From contig JAVMKO010000001.1 in the NCBI GenBank assembly GCA_032164245.1, forward strand, positions 167,081,434 to 167,145,433: 64,000 nucleotides of DNA, read 5' to 3'. Numbering within the stretch: position 1 is the first letter of the stretch; each line of letters opens with the position of its first letter. Of this stretch, positions 1 through 10,588 are shown in pieces. The position numbers and the translations under genes are program-made. This stretch comes from Sternotherus odoratus (taxonomy: Eukaryota; Chordata; Testudines; Kinosternidae). Below the pieces are notes generated by a model. It ran no database searches, was not told the DNA's origin, and was given only the letters and a program-made list of their open reading frames with translations.

Positions 1-310
1 TTAGACACAAAATCCTCCCACAAAGTAAACACAACCATCCACACAACACCACAACCAGCATACACAATAAACCACTGCTTAATTTGTAATGAAAGAGGTA
101 CCGGGGCTCAAGTAATTATTATTTTTTTACATTCATACCTGATGCAGCAAACCCAGAGGTGCCAGGCCTACCAACTGCCAAGGCTAAAGGTGCCGGGGCT
201 CAGGCCTGGCAAGCCCTGGCACACACTGAGCATGGCACTACACCCCAAAACACAGCCCCTCACTCCAGCACACATTGTTTGAAGGACCATATGATGTGGC
301 CAGCAGTTGG
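1..310. other. AC-rich flank with short direct repeat
   Basis: No gene is seen. The first 75 bases are rich in A and C (many ACA/CCA words). The word AGGTRCCGGGGCTCA occurs twice, at 96-110 and 188-202, so a piece of an interspersed repeat is probably present. A similar AC-rich stretch resumes at 4480-4590, just past the CR1 tail. Confidence 0.4.
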
Positions 311-593
311 AAGCTGTAAGCTTCTAAACAAAGTTTGAAATCTAGAAGTCTCTGTTCACTGGCTGAGCCTTAGTCAGGGGGCCGAGCTATCAGAAAGCCC
401 AGGGCTTTATAAAGCAGTGAGGAAGCAACCAGCGAGGTTTGTGAACAGGGGACGCTAACATAGAGTTTCAAGAGGGCATTGGGAAGGGGGCAAGGTACAC
501 TTGCCATTATTTAAAACCTTTAAGCTAAACTATTATCAAAACTTATTGATTTAAACAAAAACCTTATCATTAGCCTAGGTAGCTGTAGGAGAC

Positions 594-1240
594 AATGCAG
601 GCAGAAGCCCAGCAGCAGAATGGATGCTATCCTGTTTATTGCGCTCAGTGTAGCATGTATGATTACTTGCCCCGTGCACGGGTGGCATATGTGTGCATTC
701 AGTGCAAGGAGCTCCTGGGCATCTGAGACCACATACGGGCTTTGGAGGCCAAAGTGGCAGAACTGGAGGAGCTAAGGGGGGTATGTTGATGAGGCTTTCC
801 AGGATACTTTAGGTTTGTCCCACCTCTGGTCCAACAGCCGTTAGGGAGGATGAAAAGTTCAGGGAAGGAGAGCAGTCAATGGGAGCTGAAGGAAACCTTC
901 TCATTGTTGGGACCCTCCTTCCAAATGATATCGGGGTAACCTCTCGCAGATGAGGTTACCTCTCCAGGGGAGAGAACTCCAGTCATAAGGAAAGGGCATG
1001 TGTTAGCAAGGGAAAATGTGATCATTAGATAGCTGGGTTTGTGATGACCAGGAGAACCGTATAGTGACTTGCCTGACTGGTGCAAACATTGCGGATCTCT
1101 TGAGGCATCTAGATAGACTTATGTGTAGTGGTGGGGAGGAGCCGGTGGTTGTGGTACATGTAGGTATCAATGACATAGGGAAGGGTAGTAGATATGTCCT
1201 GAAGGCCAAATTTAGGTGCTAGGAAAGAGACAGAAATTCA
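594..1240 (+). pseudogene. CR1 ORF1 remnant (zinc-binding and esterase-like segments)
   Basis: Translation near 640-720 gives a cysteine-pair segment (CAQCSMYDYL followed by YVCIQCKELL), the CxxC...CxxC pattern of the PHD-like zinc finger in ORF1 of vertebrate CR1. It is followed by a leucine/glutamate-rich stretch (ALEAKVAELEEL) that could be coiled coil. Near 1140 the plus strand reads PVVVVHVGINDIGKG, close to the conserved block of the SGNH/GDSL esterase domain known in CR1 ORF1. A stop follows the cysteine segment and others occur downstream, so this is a fossil. ORF1 proteins are thought to bind RNA or assist retrotransposition; that role is family knowledge, not shown here. Confidence 0.7.
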
Positions 1241-1656
1241 GGACCTCTATGGTGGCATTCTCAGAAATGCTTCCAGTTCCATGAGCAAGGCCAGGTAGGC
1301 AGGCAGAGCTTCAGAGTCTCAATGTGTGGTGAGACGATGGTGCAGAGAGGAGGGGTTTAGATTTATTAGGAACTTGGGAAATATTTGGGATGAGGGAGCC
1401 TATACAGGAAGGATGGGCTCCTCCTAAACCAAAGTGGATCCAGCATGTGGATCGGACAGAGACTTCTCTTAGAGGAGAATCTATTGATAGAGATTCTCTA
1501 AGCTTCAGTCAGGAGAAGAGGATGGAAGAGGACAAAGTAGGGACCAGATCAGATGAGAAACATTCACATACAAAATAATCTGACACACCAGAAAAGGGCA
1601 GACAAATAAACAGTGACAAGTGCTAGTACACAAATGCTAGACGTCTAAATAGTAAG

Positions 1657-2373
1657 ATGGGTGAACTAGAGTGCTTCATGTTAAAGGAGGATATTGATAT
1701 AATAGGCATCACAGAAACCAGGTGGAGTGAGGACAATCAATGGGACACAATCATTCTGGGGTACATATTATATCGGAAGGACAGAACAGGTCATGTGTGT
1801 GGAGAGAGGAGGAGAGGGAGTGGCACTATATGTGAAAGAAAATGTAGAATCAAATGAAAATCCACATGTTTCATAGAATCTCTCTGGATAGTAATTCCAT
1901 GCTAGAATAAGAATATAACTGTGAGGATCTATTATCGACCATCTGACCAGGACAGTGATAGTGATGATGACATGCTAATGGAGATTAGAGAGGCTATCAA
2001 AATAAAGAATTCAATAATAGTGGGGAATTTCAATTATCCCCATATTGACTGGGTACATGTCACCTCAGGATGAAATGCGGAGACAAAATTTCTCAATATT
2101 TTAAACGACTGCTCCTTGGAGTCACTGGTACAGGAACACAGAAGGGGAGAGGCAACACTTGATTTAGTCCTGAGTGAAGCACAGGATCTTGTTCAAGAGG
2201 TAAATGTAACAGGACTACTTGGAAATAGTGACCATAATATAATAACATTTAACAATCCTGGGGTGGGAAGAACACCTCAGAAGCCCAACACTGTGGCATT
2301 TAATTTTAGAAAGGGGAACTATGCAAAAATGAGGAGGTTAGTTAAACAGAAATTAAAAAGGTACAGTGATTAG
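1657..2373 (+). pseudogene. CR1 ORF2 endonuclease remnant
   Basis: Two open pieces (1657-1857 and 2116-2373) with a broken link encode parts of the apurinic-like endonuclease that nicks target DNA for CR1 retrotransposition. The motif DIIGITETRWSED at about 1695-1735 carries the conserved TETxW block, and GNSDHNIITF at about 2221-2250 carries the SDH triplet that holds the catalytic histidine. The stretch between has the RIYYRP-like block (about 1924-1940) and IIVGNFNYPHIDW (about 2013-2052), the DFN-type motif with D changed to N. Stops separate the pieces, so no active enzyme is made. Confidence 0.8.
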
Positions 2374-2513
2374 AGTGAAAACCCTGTAAGCTGCACGGAC
2401 ACTTTCCAAAGAAACCAGAACAGAGGCCCAACTTAAATGCATACCCCAAATTAAAAAACACAGTAAAAGAACCAAAAAAGCCACTGTGGCTTAACAGCCA
2501 TATAAAAGAAGCA

Positions 2514-3318
2514 GTGAGAGAAAAAGAGTCATCTTTTAAAAAGTGGAAGTCAAATCCTAGTGAGGTAAATAGAAAGGAGCATAAACACTGCCAACTTAAG
2601 TGTAAAAATGTAAAAAGAAAAACGAAAAAGGAGTTTGAAGAACAGCTAGCCAAAAACTCAAAAGGTAATAACAAAATGTTTTTAAGTACATCAGAAGCAG
2701 GAAGCCTGCTAAACAACCGGTGGGGGTCATGGACAATCGAGATACAAAAGGAGCACTTAAAGACAATAAAGTCATTGTGGAGAAACGAAATTAATTCTTT
2801 CTTCAGTCTTCATGGCTGAGGGTGTTAGGGAGATTCCCAAACCTGAGCCGTCCTTTGTAGGTAACAAATCTGAAGAACAGTCACAGATCGAAGTCTCACT
2901 AGAGAAGGTTTTGGAATTAATTGATAAACTTAACTGTAATAAGTCAGCAGGACTAGACGACATTCACCCAAGAGTTCTGAAAGAACTGAAATGTAAAATT
3001 CTGGAGCTATTAACTATGGTTTGTATCCTGTCCTTTAAATCAGCTTCTGTACCCGATGACTGGAAGATAGCTAATGTAACACAAGAATTTAAAAAGGGCT
3101 CTAGAGGTGATCCTAGCAATTACAGACTAGTAAGTCTAACACAGGTACCGGGAAAATTACTTGAAAGACTAGTAAAGAATAAAATTGTCATACACATAGG
3201 AGAACATAAATTGTTGGGCAAAAGTCAATATGGTTTTTGTAAATGGAAATCATGTCTTACTAACTCCTGCCTGACGAGAGAAGTAAGGCTAATATTGACT
3301 TCTCTATGTCTACTGTGA
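2514..3318 (+). pseudogene. CR1 ORF2 reverse transcriptase N-terminal remnant
   Basis: The open frame 2812-3318 (168 codons) carries the start of a non-LTR reverse transcriptase: KVLELIDKLNCNKSAGLDDI, then PRVLKELK, VPDDWKIANV, FKKGSRGDPSNYRLVSLT, GKLLERLVKNK and a QYGF..KSCLTN block. These match the order of RT motifs 0-2 in CR1. The preceding frame 2514-2819 is the linker between endonuclease and RT. The catalytic YxDD region is absent because homology breaks at about 3265 and gives way to a GC-rich foldback insertion. Translation past that point is unrelated to CR1. Confidence 0.85.
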
Positions 3319-3425
3319 GTAAGTGAAGAGGCATCTGAAGTTAAGCCTCCGACCTCCAAGCATCCCCGCCCACCTGAACAGCCCCCCCGCCTGACCCCCC
3401 GCCCGCCCGAGGGGGGGGGGGAGCC

Positions 3426-3514
3426 GCGCGGGGCTGCTTGAGGAGTGGGTCAGCTGCTTGATCAATTTCAGGTGAAATTGACTAGGCAGCTGACCCACTC
3501 AAGCAGCCCCGCGC
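3426..3514. repeat. Long palindrome, copy 1
   Basis: Arms of about 42-45 bases starting GCGCGGGGCTGCTTGAG and a 2-base centre. The arms match except for a 3-base bulge and one or two changes. Related to the palindrome 183 bp downstream. Confidence 0.9.
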
Positions 3515-3608
3515 CGGCTACCCCCCCTTGGGTGGGCGGGGGAGGTGGCGGGGGGGCTGTTCAGGTGGGGGGGGCGCGGGGATGCTCGGGCGGGGGGCGG
3601 GGGGTCCG

Positions 3609-3702
3609 GCGCGGGGCTGCTTGAGCGAGCGGGTCAGCTGCTTGGTCAATTTCACCTGAAATTGACCAGGCAGCTGACCCGCTCGCTCAAGCAGCCCCGC
3701 GC
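3609..3702. repeat. Long palindrome, copy 2
   Basis: Two 46-base arms with a 2-base centre (CC) and a single mismatch. The left arm starts GCGCGGGGCTGCTTGAGCGA and the right arm is its reverse complement. It can extrude as a cruciform or fold as one very stable hairpin. Confidence 0.95.
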
Positions 3703-4004
3703 TGGCTCCCCCCCCCCTCGGGCGGGAAGGGGGGGTCCGGAGGGGGGGCTGTTCAGGCGGGCGGGGGGGTCCGCGGGGCTGCTTGGGGGGGGGGGGGTCT
3801 GGCACGCATTGCACTGTGGGCTACCTACCCAAAGTGCAATGCGGGCTATGTCGACCCCTGCAAAAGTTCTAGGACAGACAGTGTCAACCACTGTCGACCT
3901 GCTGTCCTGGTGGGGACACACTGATTCGATTTTCTAAAGTCGAGTTTAGAAAATCAAATTAAGGGAAATCGACCTAGTCCTGTAGTGAAGACATACCCTG
4001 AGGG

Positions 4005-4478
4005 GGGATATGATAGATATATATAAAATCATGGGTGGTGTGAAGGAACTGAATAAGGAAACGTTATTTACTTGTTCTCATAATATAAGAACTAGGAGTT
4101 ACCTAGTTAATTGGCAGCAGGTTTAAATCAAATAAAAGGAAGTTCTTCACAAAGCGCACAGTCAACCTGTGGAACTCCTTCCCTGAGGAGGTTGTGAATT
4201 CTAGATCTATAACAGGGTTTAAAAGTGATCTAGATAAATTCACGGAGGTTAATTCCATTAATGGCTATTAGCCAGGATGGGTAAGGAATGGTGTCCCTAG
4301 CCTCTGTTTGTCAGAGGATGGAGATGGATGGTAAGAGAGAGATCACTTGATCCTTCCTTACCTGTTAGGTTCACTTTCTCTCTGGGGCACCTGGCTTGGC
4401 CACTGTCAGTAGACAGGATTCTGGGCTGGATGGACCTTTGGTCTGACCCAGTATGGCATTCTTATGTTCTTATTCCTC
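4005..4478 (+). mobile_element. CR1 LINE 3' end
   Basis: This is the end of CR1 ORF2 and its 3' UTR. The decayed coding text includes GGYDRYI and KEVLHKAHSQPVELLP (about 4010-4180), which resembles the RT C terminus. The tail contains GGCTGGATGGACCTTTGGTC and ends in ATTCTTATGTTCTTATTCCT, the short 3'-terminal repeats that define CR1 (no poly-A). It probably belongs to the same copy as the 5' part at 310-3300. Confidence 0.85.
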
Positions 4479-4479
4479 A

Positions 4480-5563
4480 TTTGCCACACACAAAAATTCA
4501 CACAACTCTGCCAACACAACATAACCTATATGCAATTTTTTCCAGCCACCCAAACAAACAACACAAAGAGCACACATAATACATTCAGACATTATTCTGA
4601 AGCCTCGAAAGTTTGTTTGTTGAGTCACTGTGTAAAGAGATGGAAATAGTCACACACGGCTGAGAGCACTTTTTGTATAGAATATCACCAGTTCAATCAT
4701 CATTGGATTTGCTGTCTCTTATCCCCTAATTTTTAAGTTCTTAGCAATTTGGGGCTTTTGTACACACATGATTTTTGAATTGCCTGTTTAACAGCAAGGG
4801 CTTTCACCTACTAGTAACCACATAAAACTTGGTAATGATCCTCATACAGCTGCATCAGGAATGTTCATCTAATATTCCTGCAATAGGGTCATCAGATTTC
4901 TGGTCTTGGAGTCAGAGGCAATAACTTTAAAGAAAAATGTGTAAGATACACTTGTCACAGGTAAAAAATTTTTTTAAAAAAGTTGTTTTTTTACTGACAA
5001 AATATATCTCAGTTATAATGTTAAACTGACCCTACTTTTGCCCAAAGAGTGGAGTTTCAGGGATCAGAACCTTATTAATATAAATTAAAAAACCATTTTC
5101 TGTTTAGCAGTCATCAACAAGGCCAGATACAATCTTCACTGTTCTACTTTACAACACGCTGTTATGAAAGCTAGAGAGGAAGGTGATGATGGTATGCTAT
5201 ATTACTGGATATATTTAGTGAAGAGGAAGAGATCAGACTTTTAGGAAAAATGATAAAAACCTCCAATGGTAATGAGAGAAGATGCAGTAGCAAAAGATCA
5301 AGAGGTTTCACACAAATAGTAGATGTCACAATGGAAAGAGATTGAACCGTTGCTAATTATATGCACCATTACCAAGAAGCCAAAAAGAAAAAAAAATCTC
5401 AGTGAAGTTTTGTACTCTAAATCCAAGGACATTAGTGAAGGAATGAAAGAGGGAAAGTTTCAGCAAAAGGAATATCACCATTTGCAAATACCTGCCATAA
5501 AAACTTGCGTGAAAAATAACCATGTGCCTTACAGAAATCCTGGGGGAAAACAGGCACAGCGAT
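4480..5563. other. Unassigned AT-rich stretch
   Basis: The first 110 bases are AC-rich like the window start. After that no gene, RNA or clear repeat is seen. The 96-codon open frame at 5323-5613 is lysine-rich with no recognisable motif and runs into the hairpin repeat at 5564. Confidence 0.4.
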
Positions 5564-5681
5564 CCAAATTTTTAGCAGCGTTTAGGCACCTAAAGATGCA
5601 GACAGGCACATAATGGGATTTTCAAAAGTGCCTCAGCACTTATCTGCATCTGTAGGTGACTAAACACCTTTAAAAATCTGG
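5564..5681. repeat. Foldback MITE-like hairpin repeat
   Basis: A 118-bp inverted repeat with arms of about 45 bases: the left arm carries TTTAGGCACCTAAAGATGCA and the right arm is its imperfect reverse complement (TGCATCTGTAGGTGACTAAA). The centre is about 25 bases. This resembles an ancient interspersed hairpin repeat of amniotes rich in 'TAGGCACCTAA'. Confidence 0.65.
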
Positions 5682-6227
5682 CCCACAGTGCCTACATTAC
5701 TTCACTCAAGATCCTCTCCTATTGGAAGGACACTCAAATTCTCCCACTGATAGACTATGTAATGTGTATTAGGTTAGGCAGAAAGGTTAGACACCTAACA
5801 GGTGTCAGAAGATATGAACCCCATGTCTGATTGTCTTCTCACTGATTGTGGTGTAAACTGAGAGTAGCTGCATTGCAATCAATGGCATTACACCAGTGGA
5901 AAAAACCCCCACACTGTGATATTATTTTCCTTTTCAGCTTGCTTATGATGAAGCAAGTCTTAATATACCCCCAGCTTTCTCTTGGGCTCACCTACCTGAG
6001 CTAGACTGAATCCAGCTAGCACAGACAACAGTCTTTTTGAAGACTGCACAACATGGGCTTCAGAGCAGGCTAGTGATCCAGCTACATACCCAGGGTCTAT
6101 GCCAGACTCACACTGTTCTAAAGTCCTCATCCTCTGTCTTTACTGGTGGTACCCAGGCCACCTGGATTCAAACTAGCTGGGGGGGGGCTTGCCCATGTAC
6201 CACTTCTGCTATATAGATATACCCTCA
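5682..6227. other. Unassigned stretch
   Basis: No gene or clear repeat is seen. Ordinary mixed-composition vertebrate non-coding sequence. Confidence 0.35.
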
Positions 6228-6440
6228 GGGTACGTCTTCACTACCCGCTGGATCAGCGGGCCGTGATTGATCCCCGAGTGCACTCCCCATCGACTCCTGT
6301 AATCTACCTCCACAAGAGGCTGAAGCGGAGTCAATGGGGGAGTGGCAGCAGTTGACTTGCCGCCGTGTGGACGGCCAGGTAAGTTGCCTTAAGATACGCC
6401 GACTTCAGCTACGCTATTTGCCCCCAGTGTAGCCCAGGCC
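6228..6440 (-). mobile_element. Harbinger-like MITE, copy A (shortened)
   Basis: Starts GGTACGTCTTCACTACC and ends near GTGTAGCCCAGGCC. Its interior (GATTGATCCCCGAG, CCATCGACTCC, GGTAAGTTGCC, CTTCAGCTACGCTATT) is the reverse of the family seen at 20754, 30793, 51148 and 54428. At 213 bp it is about 80 bp shorter than the 295-bp full copies and lacks the internal hairpin with CGATTTATC. Confidence 0.75.
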
Positions 6441-7085
6441 TCAGTATGTAAAGACAAATGTAGCACTCCACATCCTCATTGCTTCCCTCACCCCTAGTCA
6501 ACAATCCTGCATAGCTTAAGCAGTTGAGAGGAGAAACGTGCTTCAGGTTGTTACGTTGGCATTTTTTTTTTTACCAAATTTACATTACCAAGTAGCAAAC
6601 TGGGATTCTCAAGTATAGTAACATCTATAAAGAAGCCTAGGGGGTAAAGTGCATATATACCTATCTACACATCAAAATCACAGCTGGACAATTGTTCCTG
6701 GCTACTATGAGAAAAGATATTTTAATAGCTTTTCTGATTCTATAGTACTTCTTCCCCCTTCTTCCCCCTCCCCAGAGATACTTTGCTTTGGAAGTACAAT
6801 ATAGAAAATGGTCAAAGCATGCATAAGTCTGGATTTACAGTCCCTGATGGCTCTTAGCAGGCAGCACAAGGAAACTGATTATATCTGACCAGGAAACAGA
6901 TGCTGCAGGGAACTCAGAGGTGCAGGACTGTGTTAAAACTTTAATGATTTTGCCATTCAGGACAGAAGATAATCCAGTGATATACTGTAAGGAATCTGTT
7001 GCTTAAAGTTCATGTAAGCAATACTGGAGAGTACATTTTACAGCAAATTCTATTTTGACCACTACTGTATTTTAAAGGCATAAGG
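6441..7085. other. Unassigned stretch
   Basis: No gene or clear repeat is seen. Contains a T10 run at about 6561-6572. Confidence 0.35.
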
Positions 7086-7089
7086 CTGA

Positions 7090-7770
7090 ATCATCATATA
7101 AGCATAGGAAATTAGATATAGAAAAGACCACTTCGATCATTGTGTCCATTCGCCTGCTAGTGAAGGATTGAATGCCTTTGTATGTGATCCTTCAGTCAGC
7201 TTGCAAAGCATATTTCAATTCTTAATCTGAGCCAATCTGAATGAATTTTTCAAATATTTTAACTCAGCTTTCTTTAACAAAGGAGTATCTATTCCATTCA
7301 GCCACTAATTTTATAATTCCATCCAAAAATTATCACGCTTGTGTGGAACAGTTTGCTCCTTATATAACATTGCTGTTTTTCCTCATGCGTCTGATATCCT
7401 CTAGGTCTGAGATTTTCAATGAAGTTGTACACCTAACTCACTTTTGGAAGTTCCAGCCAAAGTTCTTATAAACTCATATTATACCGCCATTCCTCCACAC
7501 ACATTTGAAGTCAGATTTACTGGACACTAATCTCCAGGATTGATTTATTGCCCTTTTTAAAAAAGACCAGTGTCACATCTGATGTTTCCAATACTCTGGT
7601 ACTTGCCCACTCACCCTTATTGTGAAAAATAACTGCCAGAGAATCAGAAAATTAATTTGCTAATTCCCTTAACAACCAAAGATACATCAGATGGACCTAC
7701 CAATTGTGTATAAGTGTTGACTGTATACATCATAGACTAATGACAGGTAATGAATTATTACTTTTGTATT
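7090..7770 (-). mobile_element. Very old CR1 fragment
   Basis: Weak reverse-strand resemblance to CR1 3' sequence and RT: a tail-like start (AGACCACTTCGATCATTGTGT), then blocks such as AAAGACCAGTGTCACATCTG and CTCTGGTACTTGCCCACTC that mirror the VPDDWK-region DNA of younger copies. Heavily diverged, and no open frame survives. Confidence 0.4.
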
Positions 7771-8000
7771 AAAAAATATCACCCTATGAAAGAAATATCA
7801 AGGATGTTTCTGCTTTGTTATGCACATAAGCAGCCATCCCATCCTTATTCAAAATTTTCCTCAATACTAATTTGTTCCACAAAGCCTCTCAATGCTATTC
7901 CAACACTGAAAATGCCTTTCTTATTTTTAAATTAAATTCAAATAAGTAACAAACAAGGAATCCATGAAGAAAACAGCTTTAACCTCTGTTCTCCAGATGT

Positions 8001-8147
8001 CCCCAATGCAGGGGTGCTAGAACAATTTATTTAGTGCTAAGAGCCACTGAACCAAACATAAATCCTTTATATGATTGGAACCACTTCAAGCCGGTGGGTA
8101 CTGCCATACACTCCAACACTCCTATTTCCAGCACCTATGACCCAATG
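8001..8147. mobile_element. hAT MITE, 131 bp, with 8-bp target duplication
   Basis: Element 8009-8139 begins CAGGGGTGCTAGAACAATTT and ends TTTCCAGCACCTATG, an inverted-repeat pair of hAT type. It is flanked by CCCCAATG (8001-8008) and ACCCAATG (8140-8147), an 8-bp duplication with one change. It shares its ends with the 100-bp element at 20489-20588. Confidence 0.8.
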
Positions 8148-8930
8148 TCCATGCCACATTTGTATGCCTTTTCCCAAATCATCTCTCCTTATCTTGAATA
8201 ACCTGTTGTCCTTTTGTTGTGTTTTGGGCTAATTTAAGATTAGAAGCCTCTTGAGGAAGAAACACTGTATTTATATTTGCCTATAAATTGCTATATACAT
8301 GTATGGCACATGTACATGTATCCTAAAACTACCATACGAAACGTATTCTCCCTCCCACTTCTTTGACAAGTGTAGTATAGTTCTAATTATTTATTACTTT
8401 ACAATATAATATTAAATATTGTGCATTATGTAAAAGCAAAGAAACTCTAGTAATGTGAGATCTTATAGCATTGTTCTGCTACCCAGTTGCTGAAAAGTGA
8501 GAAGGAAAATAGCAATTTGTGTGTCTCAGTTAAATGTACACGTTGAGGTTTTACTGTATTCTTTTTAGATACTTTATATTAAACCACTACATTTACAAGG
8601 TCTTCATTACCTCTTAACTGTCCATACTGTTTTCCCTATTTTACTTCTGCAGTTCAATCATTTTAAAATAATTATTTTACCTTCTTCCTCTCTCCTATTA
8701 ATGTAACTATTTTCTCTCTAGGATTTGTTTTCTGTCTGATATATTTGTACAAACACAAATTCATTTTGATCTGTTTTGCGACCAGTAATGTCTACCCTTC
8801 CCCCTTTTAAGCCTTAATTCAATCTATCTGTTCTGGTTGGGTCTCACCCTCTTTCTCTATTTCCATCATGTTTTGGCCTCTGATCCTTCAGCACTGCTTC
8901 ATGAAGTCAATATTACCACTTCTTGTTCCT
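8148..8930. other. Unassigned AT-rich stretch
   Basis: No gene is seen. The last 100 bases may be the decayed 3' end of the CR1 that follows. Confidence 0.35.
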
Positions 8931-10213
8931 TGCATCTTTTTAGTAAACAGGGCAATTGCCTCCCATGTCTTAAATATGACATTCCTGTTGATACACGCCA
9001 GAATAATAACAGCCTCTTACTCAGCTACACTGGATTGTTGACTCATATTCAATTTGTAATCCACTATAATCCCCGGATCTTTTTCAGCAGTACTACCACC
9101 TAGCCAGTTGTTCCCCATTTTGTAACTGTGTGTTTGATTTTTCCTTCCTAAGTGAAGTACTTTTCACTTGGCTTTACTGAATTCCATCTTGCTGATTTCA
9201 GACAATTTGTCAAGGTCATTCTGAATTCTAATATAGTCCTCAAAAGTGCTTGGAATCCCTCCCAATTTGGGATCATCCTCAGTTTTTATGAGCATACTCT
9301 CCACTCTGTTATCCAAGTAATTTATGAAAATGTTGAATAGTGCCAGACCCCTTCCTCCATGAGTTCTCAGAAATCATTGCATTCCTTCCTTCATTTTTAA
9401 TATTAATTTGTTGAGTATCTGGTCACCATTAACTTTTTTAATGGAGATTGAAGAAAATAGGCATTAAACAAATAAGCCTTCTTGATTCCATCATTTATTA
9501 ACTTTCCCTCCCAGCTAAGTAGGGGACCTACACTTCCCTTCATCTTTCTCGTTTCTAACATATTTAAGGACTCTCTTATTATCTTCTATGTTTCTTGCTC
9601 TATGTTACTCATTTTGTGCTTTTTAGTCTTTCTGGTTTTATCCCTACATGGTTGCACTATTAATACTCCTCCTTAGTGATTGGTCCATGTTTCCATTTTC
9701 TGCAGGAATTCCCTTTTGATTTTCAGATATTTAGAGAGCTCCTGATGGAGCCATATTAGCCTCTTACTATTCGGCCAATCTTTTCTTTGCAATGGGATAG
9801 TTTGCAACTATGCCTTTAGTACTATCTCCTTGTGAAACTGTCACTACTGAACTCCTTTATCCCTCAGATTTTCTTCCCAAGCAACCATAATTATCTACCA
9901 GTTCCCTGAGTTTGTTAAAGTCTGTTTTTTGTGAAGTCCATTGCTCTTATTCTGCTGCTCTTGCTCCTTCCTTCCCTTAGAATCATGAAATCTATCATTT
10001 CAGGGTCACTTTTACCCAAATTGCTTTCCACCTTCAGATTCACGATCAATTCCTCCATATTGGTTAGAATTAAGCCTTAAAAATCACTGTTCCTTTCATT
10101 ACTTCCTCCGAAACAAAAAGTTGCCCTCAGTGCATTCCTAGAACTTAATTGAATACAACTGTGTGTTGCTGTATTACTTTTCCAACAGATGTCTGGGTAG
10201 CTAAAGTCCCCCA

Positions 10214-10405
10214 TTACTGCCAAGTCTTTAGTTTGGGATATTTCTGTTGTTCTAGAAATGCCTCATCCACCTTATCTTCTGGAATTGGTGGCCTATAATA
10301 GACCCCAGGCATGACATCATCTACTTTTTCCCCTTTTATCTTTACCCACAGACTCTCAACTGATCTGCCTCTCACCTCTTTCTGGACCTCAGAACAAGTG
10401 TACAT
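10214..10405 (-). pseudogene. CR1 ORF2 endonuclease remnant
   Basis: The 63-codon minus-strand frame reads ESLWVKIKG...MPGVYYRPP...DEAFLEQ, matching the central endonuclease block of CR1 ORF2 (the GVYYRPP motif and the DEAF helix). It lies next to the Helitron that separates it from the ORF1 remnant. Only this piece stays open; the flanking frames are broken. Confidence 0.8.
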
Positions 10406-10588
10406 ATTATTTATGTATAGTGCAGCACCTCCTCTTCCTCTTTTCCTGCCTGAGCCTCCTGACCAAGCAAAACCCCTCTATGCCAATATTCCAGTCATGA
10501 GATTTATCACATCAAGTCTCAGAATTGTCAGTTAAGTCATAATTTAACTTCTGTACTAATACCTTCAGTTCTTCCTATTTATTCACTA

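Larger units (their letters stand above)
310..3300 (+). mobile_element. CR1 LINE, 5' and central part, decayed
   Basis: This is the body of a CR1-family non-LTR retrotransposon on the plus strand. In order it shows a possible 5' UTR (about 310-590, start uncertain), an ORF1 zinc-binding segment (about 640-710), an ORF1 esterase-like segment (about 1135-1200), ORF2 endonuclease motifs (about 1650-2370) and the N-terminal reverse transcriptase (about 2810-3270). Stops and frameshifts break every reading frame, so it cannot move. Homology stops after the RT motif KSCLTN at about 3265, where a GC-rich foldback element begins. The fragment at 4005-4478 supplies a CR1 3' end and may be the other side of the same copy, but about 1 kb of expected RT sequence is missing between them. 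Confidence 0.85.
3299..4000. mobile_element. GC-rich foldback DNA element inside CR1
   Basis: A roughly 700-bp block unlike its neighbours sits between CR1 segments. Its right edge reads GTAGTGAAGACATACC and its left edge has CTATGTCTAC, a rough terminal inverted repeat of the kind seen in the other MITEs here. It contains two large near-perfect palindromes (3426-3514 and 3609-3702), long G runs at 3409-3421, 3541-3610 and 3784-3798, and AT-rich inverted repeats near 3925-3975. It encodes nothing convincing; the open frames across it are proline/glycine/arginine low-complexity. Family is not identified. It could be a non-autonomous cut-and-paste element or a composite. Confidence 0.55.

Noticed and set aside
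3518..3937. Overlapping frames of 89-130 codons as coding
   Set aside because: All are low-complexity Pro/Gly/Arg translations of the foldback palindromes and G runs, open on both strands.
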